A stretch of DNA of 64,000 nucleotides from Gammaproteobacteria bacterium (GTDB lineage: Bacteria > Pseudomonadota > Gammaproteobacteria > Berkiellales > Berkiellaceae). Position numbers and translations under genes: made by a program. The notes under the pieces are model-generated. The model was not told the origin of the DNA, made no database searches, and saw only the letters and a list, made by a program, of their open reading frames with translations. The DNA is taken from the NCBI GenBank assembly GCA_016191245.1, contig JACPOY010000030.1, forward strand, positions 62,001-126,000. The letters are read 5' to 3'. This document shows, in pieces, positions 1 to 8,516 of the stretch; within the stretch, counting starts at the first letter, position 1; the number at the start of each line of letters is the position of its first letter.

Positions 1-2
1 AA

Positions 3-587
3 GAAAATCCTATGATAGGTTTTCGTGGCGCTTCTCGCTATGCCGCCCCAAGTTTTAAAAAATGTTTCGCACTTGAATGTGAAGCGATACGCTTTGTGCG
101 TGAGACAATGGGATTAAGCAACGTAGAAGTGATGGTGCCATTTGTTCGTACTGTTGAAGAGGGTAAAAGAGTACTGGAAGTCATGGCAGAAAATGGCCTT
201 AAACGTGGTGAAAAAGACCTCAAGGTCATTATGATGTGTGAATTACCTTCTAATGCGATTTTGGCTGAAGAATTTTTGGAACATTTCGATGGTTTCTCCA
301 TTGGTTCTAATGATCTCACTCAATTAACATTAGGTTTAGATAGAGATTCTGGCATCGTTGCAGGTTCATTTGATGAACGTGATGGAGCTGTGAAATTTCT
401 GATGGAAAAAGCAATTGTAGCCTGTAAAAAACAAAATAAATATATCGGGATCTGTGGTCAAGGCCCATCCGATCATGCAGATTTAGCGCTGTGGCTAGTC
501 GAAAAAGGCATTGATAGTGTATCGTTAAATCCTGATACAGTTTTAGAAACATGGTTGTTTTTAGCAAAAGAATTAGCAAAACACTGA
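3..587 (+). CDS. ppsA: Phosphoenolpyruvate synthase, C-terminal part (5' end outside window)
   Basis: This is the last ~194 residues of PEP synthase, which converts pyruvate, ATP and water to PEP, AMP and phosphate at the entry to gluconeogenesis. The frame is open from the window edge, so the gene is cut by the window and not truncated biologically. Visible hallmarks of the PEP-utilising TIM-barrel domain are GFRGASRY, the [15 protein letters not shown] stretch, and ICGQGPSDH, which holds the active-site cysteine of this family. The gene ends with tandem stops (TGA TAA). A gap of 191 bases with no gene follows before the effector block. Confidence 0.95.
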   Translation, partial: ENPMIGFRGASRYAAPSFKKCFALECEAIRFVRETMGLSNVEVMVPFVRTVEEGKRVLEVMAENGLKRGEKDLKVIMMCELPSNAILAEEFLEHFDGFSIGSNDLTQLTLGLDRDSGIVAGSFDERDGAVKFLMEKAIVACKKQNKYIGICGQGPSDHADLALWLVEKGIDSVSLNPDTVLETWLFLAKELAKH

Positions 588-778
588 TAAGTATTTCTCG
601 CAAATGAATATCCATTCACCTTTGTATGAGAATATAAAGGTGTCATCCGCGTCATCTACACCTATACCTCTTTTATGCAACTTTTTTCCTACTTTATATA
701 TCCAATCATTAAATGCTTTAACACATTTATAAATATTAATCGAAATATCAATGATTTAAGTTAAGTAGGGGTTGTGCC

Positions 779-2218
779 ATGCCTAATGTAAATGAAGAAA
801 GCGCAGTAACAGAAATATCTTTTGCCGAAGCATCACCTTTACAGAAATCAAATCAAATTATTGAACAGGGATTGTCGGTTATTCATAACGCAGGGAACCC
901 AAATTCCCCAGGAGTAAATTCCATATTATCAGTAAATGGAATTTTCAGACAATCTAGTAAAGAAATGGAAACGGCAGCATTTTACGCCAAAATGAAAAAA
1001 GATCCTACTGCAAATAGTTTGGTAAACTCAGGAAGTTTTAAAGATGACGGTATGCAAGTGGCAGGTGTTTTAAAAAAGGCCATGACCGATGTTCCTGTAT
1101 GGGAAGGAAGACCTCTTGAAATTTTGTTAGAAAATCTTGATATTGATCCGGTGACAAAAGAAAAGGGTAACAAACCCATTGACTTGAAAAATTGTATTGA
1201 AGAATTGATTCAAGCAGGATATATGGAAGAAGCGAAGTTATTGCATAACTTAATGCACGTCAGCTATCTTGTCGTTGTTAATTCAGAAAAAAATAAAGCA
1301 ACAGCATATAATATGGCTGCTCAATTTTTTGCACCTCAGCTTGATAGGATTATCAATGTAAATCCTAATACTATGGAAGAAGCAGCTAAAATGGGTCTAT
1401 CTGCATATGCTCGATCGGCTAAAACAACAGAAGATATATTAGGAATAAACAGAACTGAATCCACAAAAAATGGAGAAGAAAAATCGTTTGCGCAAACGTT
1501 TGATCAAAAATATCCTAAAGCGGCTAACGAATTAGCTCATCAATATAAATCAATATCACAACCAGTAAAAATATTTGGCATTAAAATGCCTAAGTTTATT
1601 GGTAATGCAATTAAAAAGCTAACGAGTTCTAAAAAAGCGCGTAATCAAAGCGATGAACTTGCAAAACAGCTTAGAGCACAGACGGTTACTGCTTTACAAG
1701 AAAAAAGAAAAAGTGAAACAGAATCCAAAACAAGGCAGGCAGGTTTTCCACAAAGTTCTCAAAACATACCAAGTGCTAATCCAAGCCAGACGGTATTTAA
1801 GCAAGTAAGGCAAGCATCAACAGAAGAAGTGCGCCAAGAACCTATTTTAGCGCAAACACGAAAAATTGCTCACGAAGAAAATGAAAGTGTAAAAGATATA
1901 TTGCCACCTCCAAATTTTGGGCCTCCACCATTACCACCAGAAACGTCGAACTCTGATCCAGTTATTGCGCCGCTATCTGATACTCAAAAACTTGGCGAAC
2001 AAAGTGGTGTTGTGGCGCAGGTTAAGCAAAAATTTGAAAACCCTGTAGATGCTCCAAGAGATCCGCAAAAACGCCAATCTTATATCCCTGATGGTGGTAT
2101 TGCTAAAGGCAAAGTTCAGGAGTTGAAGCAGATATTTGAAAAAGAACTTAAATCTAAACCTGATGATCCTGATACTAAAAGTCCTGGGACAAGAGGCACA
2201 AAAGGAGCAGCTAAATAA
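779..2218 (+). CDS. RhoGAP-like domain protein with proline-rich C-terminus (putative effector)
   Basis: 479 residues, with no signal peptide or membrane segment. Residues ~45-190 read like a RhoGAP fold. NGIFRQSS (53-60) matches the arginine-finger loop (family GIFRxSG) with R57 as the finger; VLKKAMTDVP (97-106) matches the LLKxxLRxLP helix; NKATAYNMAAQFFAPQL (172-188) matches the family NKMTxxNLAxxFxPxL helix. RhoGAP proteins speed GTP hydrolysis by Rho/Rac/Cdc42, which bacteria lack, so a host target is inferred. The C-terminal half is disordered, basic and proline-rich (LPPPNFGPPPLPP, 375-387) with two short repeats, GVVAQVKQKFE and GKVQELKQIFE. TAGGGG lies 8 bases before the ATG. It converges on an ankyrin gene, and their ends overlap by 8 bases. 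Confidence 0.6.
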   Translation: MPNVNEESAVTEISFAEASPLQKSNQIIEQGLSVIHNAGNPNSPGVNSILSVNGIFRQSSKEMETAAFYAKMKKDPTANSLVNSGSFKDDGMQVAGVLKKAMTDVPVWEGRPLEILLENLDIDPVTKEKGNKPIDLKNCIEELIQAGYMEEAKLLHNLMHVSYLVVVNSEKNKATAYNMAAQFFAPQLDRIINVNPNTMEEAAKMGLSAYARSAKTTEDILGINRTESTKNGEEKSFAQTFDQKYPKAANELAHQYKSISQPVKIFGIKMPKFIGNAIKKLTSSKKARNQSDELAKQLRAQTVTALQEKRKSETESKTRQAGFPQSSQNIPSANPSQTVFKQVRQASTEEVRQEPILAQTRKIAHEENESVKDILPPPNFGPPPLPPETSNSDPVIAPLSDTQKLGEQSGVVAQVKQKFENPVDAPRDPQKRQSYIPDGGIAKGKVQELKQIFEKELKSKPDDPDTKSPGTRGTKGAAK

Positions 2219-2225
2219 GCTGCTC
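2205..2225. terminator. Hairpin spanning two convergent stop codons
   Basis: A perfect 8 bp stem GAGCAGCT/AGCTGCTC with a 5-base AAATA loop. The stop codons of both convergent genes lie inside it. There is no long T-tract on either side, so it is a terminator candidate and not a canonical intrinsic terminator. Confidence 0.5.
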
Positions 2226-4193
2226 TTGATGTATGGTAGGGATCATCTGATCAATTGTCGTTAAACTCAAATTTTCAAATTGAATATCAAGATGGGGAGT
2301 CATATCTTGCGTTTGAGGTAAGCCAGATAGTAATCCTTCAATATCAATACCGTGTTGTTCTTGTAAAATGTTTCTCAACAATTTTTCTGCTAAGCCATTA
2401 TCATCATTCACTAGCCATGATTTAAAATCTTCAATGTAGTGATCTGATACAAAGGTCTCGGCAATTTTTTGCGCATGTTGATGATCATTATCTGTAAAGT
2501 GTTCTTTTTGATGAAGCTGAGTGAAAATATCGAGCATCGCTTCTAAAGGCAAGCCAGGATTATTTTCCATGTAGTTATCGATAACATAATTACCATGGAA
2601 TGTATCCCATTCTTCATAATAATCATGCGCTAATTGTTTTGCTGAATCGCTATCAATATCTCGATTGAGTAATTCAATATAAAGGATCCCTTCTATAGCA
2701 TCGCGATGACTTTCCCATCCACAGTTACCAAATTCCTGGGTATCACGCACAATCTCATCTATTTTTTCAAATATGCCATATTCGTAAGCATTTTCATATT
2801 CAAATACCATTTTGTCAGTATTATTTAAAATATTGTACATAAATTGAGCATCAATTCTATCTGGCTCATGCATTTGGTAGAAAATAATACCAGCAGGATC
2901 GCCATCATAAGCAGGGGATTCGCCATGATATCTATCACCGCTATTTGCCACAATATATAACCCGTGAGGTTTAGATAAAATTACATCAACAAAATGACCA
3001 TCCCATCCTGATGTAAGTAATATGGTCTGACCTTCATTATACATTTGTAATGCGTTTTCAGCAGTTTCTTCAAGACCTGCTAAATTTGAAAATTCAAGTG
3101 CTTGATGATAAATTGAATGCAAAGAAGAAAAAGTTTCTTGTTTGATAGCAGTATCAAAAGTCAATGATTCTGTAAATTGATGAAGAGATTCAACAGCTAA
3201 TGAGGTTGTGAATATTCCTAGATGCCCTTCAGAGATGAACCATATCTTTTTATCTTGTCCTATATTTATTTTATATATTTCGCCTGTGGGGAAACGATGC
3301 AATAAATCTTTTGCATTGATATAGATATCGCTACCATCATGCTCAGCAATGCTTGCGGCAAGCTCATTAAGTTTCACAGCAATCTCAGCTGATGAGGTCA
3401 TACTTGCATATACTTTTAAAATAGCTGATGCAGGGAATGGTGTGACATAAAGTACATCATTATATTCAGAAATATCTGAATATAATAATGCTTCGGTGCT
3501 ATGATCTTGCATTGTTTGCAAAAGATCAATGATTTGATTTATTTCTTCATTTACCTCTGGTTTATCAATTTTGCCAGAGAAAAGATGACTTCCTAAATTA
3601 TCAATAATAAGTGTAATCGGACTTTTGCCGTCATAATTTGTTAGGGTGGGTGAGGCTCCGCCATTAATCACCAAGGTATTTGCGACATCGTAGTGTTGTT
3701 TTACTAAGGCAAAATGTAATGCGGTATTACTTTCATAACCTTTTGCATTCACATCTGCGCCATAGGAAATCAATACCGAGATAACCGCTTGCTGACCAAA
3801 AAGTGCTGCAACATGAATAGGTAAGATATTGCGAGTATCTTTATCGTTGATATCAAAACCTTCATCTAATAGCTTTATAATGGTATCAACATCACCATCA
3901 CGGGCTGCAATATGAAGCGGATGTTGTGTTTGGTGAACGATTTTACCTGGATTGAGTCCATTATTTTTTAATACATCTTCACTTTGTGTTGGTTCATTAT
4001 AAAATGCTATTAATTCTTCAATGTTAGCAGGCACATCCATTTGGATGTAATTTTCTGCATGTAGAAGTACATCTTCATTATCTGAACAAATATCTTTTAG
4101 TGATAACGTGTGTATATCATCACGAGATTTCTGGATAAAGTATGTATCTTGGAATTGCAGTAATTCTTTCGTGTTATAGATGAAAGAGTTCAT
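2211..4193 (-). CDS. Ankyrin-repeat protein with CE-clan-like cysteine hydrolase domain (paralog 1)
   Basis: About 660 residues from the second ATG; the ATG 6 bases upstream (4199) is also possible. The second is preferred because AAGAG lies at better spacing. Using 4199 as residue 1, ankyrin repeats cover ~92-192 (PLHIAARDGD, PIHVAALFGQ, ALHFALVKQH). The C-terminal core has GWDGHF (H402), LYIVANSG (N419) and QEFGNC (Q488, C493). Order H-N-Q-C and the +17 spacing from H to N resemble clan CE peptidases and acetyltransferases (Ulp1 H514/D531/Q574/C580; YopJ). All four residues are kept in the two neighbouring paralogs. It has no signal peptide; effector status is inferred. The hydrolase assignment is by motif only, and N in place of D is unusual. 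Confidence 0.6.
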   Translation of the reverse strand: MNSFIYNTKELLQFQDTYFIQKSRDDIHTLSLKDICSDNEDVLLHAENYIQMDVPANIEELIAFYNEPTQSEDVLKNNGLNPGKIVHQTQHPLHIAARDGDVDTIIKLLDEGFDINDKDTRNILPIHVAALFGQQAVISVLISYGADVNAKGYESNTALHFALVKQHYDVANTLVINGGASPTLTNYDGKSPITLIIDNLGSHLFSGKIDKPEVNEEINQIIDLLQTMQDHSTEALLYSDISEYNDVLYVTPFPASAILKVYASMTSSAEIAVKLNELAASIAEHDGSDIYINAKDLLHRFPTGEIYKINIGQDKKIWFISEGHLGIFTTSLAVESLHQFTESLTFDTAIKQETFSSLHSIYHQALEFSNLAGLEETAENALQMYNEGQTILLTSGWDGHFVDVILSKPHGLYIVANSGDRYHGESPAYDGDPAGIIFYQMHEPDRIDAQFMYNILNNTDKMVFEYENAYEYGIFEKIDEIVRDTQEFGNCGWESHRDAIEGILYIELLNRDIDSDSAKQLAHDYYEEWDTFHGNYVIDNYMENNPGLPLEAMLDIFTQLHQKEHFTDNDHQHAQKIAETFVSDHYIEDFKSWLVNDDNGLAEKLLRNILQEQHGIDIEGLLSGLPQTQDMTPHLDIQFENLSLTTIDQMIPTIHQEQLI

Positions 4194-4282
4194 AGTCATT
4201 CTTCTCTTATGATAAATACAGAAATAGAGAAGTATTTTATGTTGTTTTTATTGAATAGAAAATAATAATATCGTCTTAAAAG

Positions 4283-5860
4283 TTATTGGACTAACACTGT
4301 CTCGGCAGTGGGGGAGACGATAATCTCCGGTAAATGAACACAAGATGCTAATAATGATGTTTCGGGAGCAGAGTAGGGATGCATTTCATCTGAAGTAAGA
4401 CAAGGTTGCATAAAGCGATGAAGTTCATCGGCGTAACGTTCTGAGGTGATTGCTTCAAAAATCTTATTCGAAAAATATTCTTTGAAATGTGGGTGATTTT
4501 CATTTGTCTGCAATTCACAAAAAATATCTAATAAAGCGTCTAAGGGTAAGCCAGGCTGGTTTTTCATAAAGTTGTCGATAGTTAGCTGCAAGTGAAAGGA
4601 TTCCCATTCACTGCTGAAGCTATTAGCCAATGATTTAGCTTGAGAAACATCAATATGACGATTTAATAATTCAACATAGATGACACCTTCAACGGCGTCA
4701 CATAGACTTTTCCAGGCACAATTACCATATTTTTGTCCAATTCTGGGCAGAACATCTTGTGTTTTACTGATATTATATAAATTAAAAATATCTGATGTTA
4801 AGAAATCCTGTGAGCTATTTGTTAAAATGTTTGCGAAAAAATCTGTTTCTAACATATCGGGTTGATTCAATGTATGACAAGTATCACCATGAATTATATT
4901 TTTTTGCTCAGTAAATTCACTACAGTTTGTATCTATATAAAGTTTTTGATTTTTTGATACAATAGCTTCAGCAAAGTGATTTGTCCAACCAGTAGGCAGT
5001 AAAACCGTTTTGCCTTCATGATAAAGGTTTTTTGCTTGCTCAAAAGTTTCGGGAAGTAATCTTTTGGTGCAAAATTCATAAGATTGCTCTAATATCTCAT
5101 ATACGGTTTTAAATATATCTAATTGTAAAGATGAAGCATTTGAATTATTGAGTATATCAACATATGCAGCAAGAGATTTTCTAGCACTGTCGGTTGAAAA
5201 AATTCCGAAGTTCCCTTCTGACTGAAACCAAATAGTATCTTGCTCAGAAATTTCTAGTGGATAGGTATTACCAGTAGGAAAAGCTTGTAATAATTCTTTG
5301 GCACTCATATAGATTGATTCTGAATTGTCACTGCTAGCAACAGCTTGGATCACTTGATTTATTTTACCTATTAGCAGTTCATCTGGGGCAAGAGAAGCAT
5401 ATACTTTTAATATCATAGAAAGAGGGTAAGCAGTATTATCAAATATAGCATTATCAGTCAAATCTTTAGTGTAACAAAAATTTCCAGATTTATTTGCAAA
5501 TAACAAAATAGTATCAAGTGTATTTTCAATTGCGCTTAATGATTCCTGTTGAGGATTTTGGGTATAGTCTGTCATTTGCTGACCTAAATCATGTAATATC
5601 ATATTAAATGTTTGAATGCTTTTTGATTTGACAACATGATGTGGATCGTCATAACCATCATTAAGAAGACGGGCTGCTAATTCGTAATGGTTATTTAAAA
5701 TGCAAGGGTGTAAATTTTTTTTACTGTGATATGTTTTGTTTGATGAGTTATGATCAAATGATACAATATCTTCTAAAACAAGTGATTCACTTGTTTTTTT
5801 AGGAAGAATTAAATCCAATTCGCTTTGAGTTAAAGAATCAGTTTGATGCGGATTAGACAT
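4283..5860 (-). CDS. CE-clan-like cysteine hydrolase protein, ankyrins nearly lost (paralog 2)
   Basis: 525 residues, clearly paralogous to both neighbours over the C-terminal ~350. Shared blocks are SIYMSAKELLQAFPTG, GWTNHF (H295), LYIDTNCS (N312), QKYGNC (Q376, C381), EGVIYVELLNR and PGLPLDALLDIF. Only one degenerate ankyrin-like helix pair is left near residues 51-73 (HPCILNNHYELAARLLNDG), so the N-terminal array has been lost or has diverged. Start supported by AAGG eight bases before the ATG. It begins 11 bases after the stop of the upstream paralog, so the two are probably co-transcribed; paralog 1 follows after ~90 bases. Confidence 0.6.
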   Translation of the reverse strand: MSNPHQTDSLTQSELDLILPKKTSESLVLEDIVSFDHNSSNKTYHSKKNLHPCILNNHYELAARLLNDGYDDPHHVVKSKSIQTFNMILHDLGQQMTDYTQNPQQESLSAIENTLDTILLFANKSGNFCYTKDLTDNAIFDNTAYPLSMILKVYASLAPDELLIGKINQVIQAVASSDNSESIYMSAKELLQAFPTGNTYPLEISEQDTIWFQSEGNFGIFSTDSARKSLAAYVDILNNSNASSLQLDIFKTVYEILEQSYEFCTKRLLPETFEQAKNLYHEGKTVLLPTGWTNHFAEAIVSKNQKLYIDTNCSEFTEQKNIIHGDTCHTLNQPDMLETDFFANILTNSSQDFLTSDIFNLYNISKTQDVLPRIGQKYGNCAWKSLCDAVEGVIYVELLNRHIDVSQAKSLANSFSSEWESFHLQLTIDNFMKNQPGLPLDALLDIFCELQTNENHPHFKEYFSNKIFEAITSERYADELHRFMQPCLTSDEMHPYSAPETSLLASCVHLPEIIVSPTAETVLVQ

Positions 5861-5871
5861 TGAATCTGCCT

Positions 5872-8406
5872 TTACATTACCAAAAGCTGTTCATGCGATT
5901 CAGTAATTAATTGTGGCACAATATTGATGTTTATCGCAGGATGTTGAGAAACTAAAGATGCGCTATCATCATGTTGAACCTGGGCTTGATCACTCACTGG
6001 ATCACTATGACCAAACAATTTAGCAAAGGGTTTGGTAAATATTGAAAAGAAACCTTGACTTGGTTCTTCATGGTGAGGGTGAATGTCAACTTTTACACCG
6101 TATTGTTCAATAATATTTTTAATCGCATCACATTGTTTTTTAGGGCAAGCTTCAAGCCATGCCTGCAGTTCACCTTTATAATGATGAGTATCCAATGCAT
6201 CAGCTATCTTCTGTGCTTGCTGTTTAACAACAGGGGAATGTTCTTTCACAGCTTTAACATTTAAGTTAATTAAAATGGCGGTCATGGCTTCGACCGAAAG
6301 TCCTGCGCCATCTTTCATATATTGATCAATTTGAAAGTTAGCATGAAAATTTTCCCATTCTTGGGTATAATGACTTGCTAAAGATTTCGCTTGAGGTTCT
6401 TCAATCCCTAGATTGAGTAGCTCTACATAAGCAGCTGCTTGCACCCCATGTGAATGACCTAACCATGTACAGTTTCCAAATTCTTGTTCTGGCTTAAGAT
6501 GTTCGCCTACTTTTTCAATCAATTCATATTCAAGCATTTTATCTTGTTCTAAAACCATTTGATTTTGATTGGTTGTCGTATCATGTATGAATTTAGCATC
6601 TATTAATTTGGGTTCATTCATTTGATAACAAATTAATCCTGGAGCATGATTGAAATATCTTTCGCCAGTATTGCCGGTGATATATAGCTTTTGCTTTTGA
6701 GAAAGAACAGCATCATAAAAATGAGTGTCCCATCCTGTCGCTAATAAAACGGTTTCATTACGCTGGAAACTTTTTAAAGTATCTTGTGAATATTGTTCAA
6801 TTTCAGCATTTGATTTTAAGTGATCCGTGGCCTCAAAAATAGAAGATAATTTAGTAAAAATATCTTGCTTTAGTTTATCATTGCTATGGGAATGTAAATA
6901 TGTGGTAAATGCTTTAATGGATTCAGCTGCCCAATGCGTTGTCATAAATCCAAAATGTCCATTTCCTTGTACTAAAATAGTTTTGTTGTCACTTAAATTA
7001 AGTTTATAAAAGCCATCGCTTGGAAAGGTATTTAATAAATTTTTGGCATTTGCATAAAGTTTTTCTGTGTTATCAAAAGCTTCAATTTTCTTTGCTACTG
7101 CCAGAAATTTATCTCTCATTTCAATTGTTGGTGAACGGGTGGCAAATAATTTTAAGTACATCGACACAGGTTTTGCGATGGTACCATGAGCATCATTTGA
7201 AACGATGAAATGGCAATATTTCCCTGTATGGGCTGAGAATACGTCGATAGTGTGAATAAGCTCGTATATTTCTTTGACTTTGGCAGCTTGATTAACCTGA
7301 ACCTTTTCACTCATGAGATGATTTAGCCTGATAATAACGGTGTTCAATGGGAGTTCGTTATTTGTAAAAATATTTGGTTTGGCGCCACCCTTGATAACAA
7401 TTTGTCTTGCTATCTCATATTGCTGATTGTCAAGCGCTTCATGTAAGGCTGCTTGGCTTAAGCTAAATGAAGATTTCATCGGTTTACTTTGATCTTCATG
7501 GAGAAGAGCTAAAATATCTGATTCAGTGAATTCAATTTCTTTTTTTGGATTAAAGGCTGCAATTTTCTTTGAAAGTCCATCAAGCCTAGCTTTTATGTCG
7601 GAAGAAGGAGCGATATGGGCAAATAATTTTAAGTAAGTCGAGATGGAATGAATACCTTCTTTGCTTGCAGAGGGTAATTGATAACTAACATGATTTGTAA
7701 AATGATTTGAGATCACATCAAGCGTCTCAATTAATTCATTTATTTCATGTCGATCTTGCACAGGACTTTTCATTACTTCAAGCAATCTTTCATGAATCAT
7801 CATGATTGGTGTTTTATTATCCATATTCGGCAGATTAGCTAACGCATTTCCTTCATTAACTAGAATGCGAGCGACATCATAATGATGCCTATAAATTGCA
7901 CCATGTAATGCTGTTTGTCCCGTATAACTATCATCATGCACATCAGCACCCTGTTTGAGTAAATACTGAACTGCTGCTTTTTGGCCAAAAAAGGATGCAA
8001 AATAAAGTGGCCTAGCACTTAATACACCCTCGTCTTTATTAACGTTATAACCTTGTTTTTCAACAAGGCGCTTTATTTCATCCATATCACCTTTTTTGGC
8101 GGCATAATGTAATGCAAGCGGGTTGTGCTGAATCGCCTTGATGTGTTGAAATCCCTGCTTATGAGGACCCTCATCACTACTAGTGGGCATATGTTCAAAC
8201 AGGTGAGTAGCATCGTATAATTGTTCATCGATATTTTGGTTTTTATTTTGCTCAAGGATAGATTCTTGGAAACCAAATAAATCATCAAGCGAAAGCGATT
8301 GTTTTTGCAGATCTTCTAGCGTGACAAATTCTATTACCTGTGAGGCTAGTGCGGCTAAAGCTTCTTCTTGCGTTAGCTCATCGTCTTGTCGCTTCAGGGT
8401 TGTCAT
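5872..8406 (-). CDS. Long ankyrin protein with internal duplication and CE-clan-like hydrolase domain (paralog 3)
   Basis: 844 residues from ATG 8406 (MTTLKRQDDE); the frame stays open to a TTG at 8481, but AAAGAG before this ATG favours the shorter form. Ankyrin repeats (LALHYAAKKG, PLYFASFFGQ, ALHGAIYRHH) fill ~95-190. Then a ~150-residue unit of ankyrin-like helix plus STYLKLFAHIAP region is repeated as ALHEALDNQQ ... MYLKLFATRSP. The C-terminal core carries GWDTHF (H562), LYITGNTG (N579) and QEFGNC (Q641, C646), aligned with the two downstream paralogs. It is the first gene of the probable three-gene unit. Function inferred: a translocated cysteine hydrolase or acyltransferase. Confidence 0.6.
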   Translation of the reverse strand: MTTLKRQDDELTQEEALAALASQVIEFVTLEDLQKQSLSLDDLFGFQESILEQNKNQNIDEQLYDATHLFEHMPTSSDEGPHKQGFQHIKAIQHNPLALHYAAKKGDMDEIKRLVEKQGYNVNKDEGVLSARPLYFASFFGQKAAVQYLLKQGADVHDDSYTGQTALHGAIYRHHYDVARILVNEGNALANLPNMDNKTPIMMIHERLLEVMKSPVQDRHEINELIETLDVISNHFTNHVSYQLPSASKEGIHSISTYLKLFAHIAPSSDIKARLDGLSKKIAAFNPKKEIEFTESDILALLHEDQSKPMKSSFSLSQAALHEALDNQQYEIARQIVIKGGAKPNIFTNNELPLNTVIIRLNHLMSEKVQVNQAAKVKEIYELIHTIDVFSAHTGKYCHFIVSNDAHGTIAKPVSMYLKLFATRSPTIEMRDKFLAVAKKIEAFDNTEKLYANAKNLLNTFPSDGFYKLNLSDNKTILVQGNGHFGFMTTHWAAESIKAFTTYLHSHSNDKLKQDIFTKLSSIFEATDHLKSNAEIEQYSQDTLKSFQRNETVLLATGWDTHFYDAVLSQKQKLYITGNTGERYFNHAPGLICYQMNEPKLIDAKFIHDTTTNQNQMVLEQDKMLEYELIEKVGEHLKPEQEFGNCTWLGHSHGVQAAAYVELLNLGIEEPQAKSLASHYTQEWENFHANFQIDQYMKDGAGLSVEAMTAILINLNVKAVKEHSPVVKQQAQKIADALDTHHYKGELQAWLEACPKKQCDAIKNIIEQYGVKVDIHPHHEEPSQGFFSIFTKPFAKLFGHSDPVSDQAQVQHDDSASLVSQHPAININIVPQLITESHEQLLVM

Positions 8407-8516
8407 TTGATGAGATCTCTTTAAATATAAGTAAGAAAATAAACTTAAAGAGTATTCTCTAGTATTGAGAATTTTGAGCAACTAAAAGCAGATAAAAGGT
8501 CGTTATTTAGGGATGG

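Noticed and set aside
617..642. CACCTTT/AAAGGTG inverted repeat after ppsA as terminator
   Set aside because: 12-base loop, AT-rich stem and no T-run follow; too weak to call.
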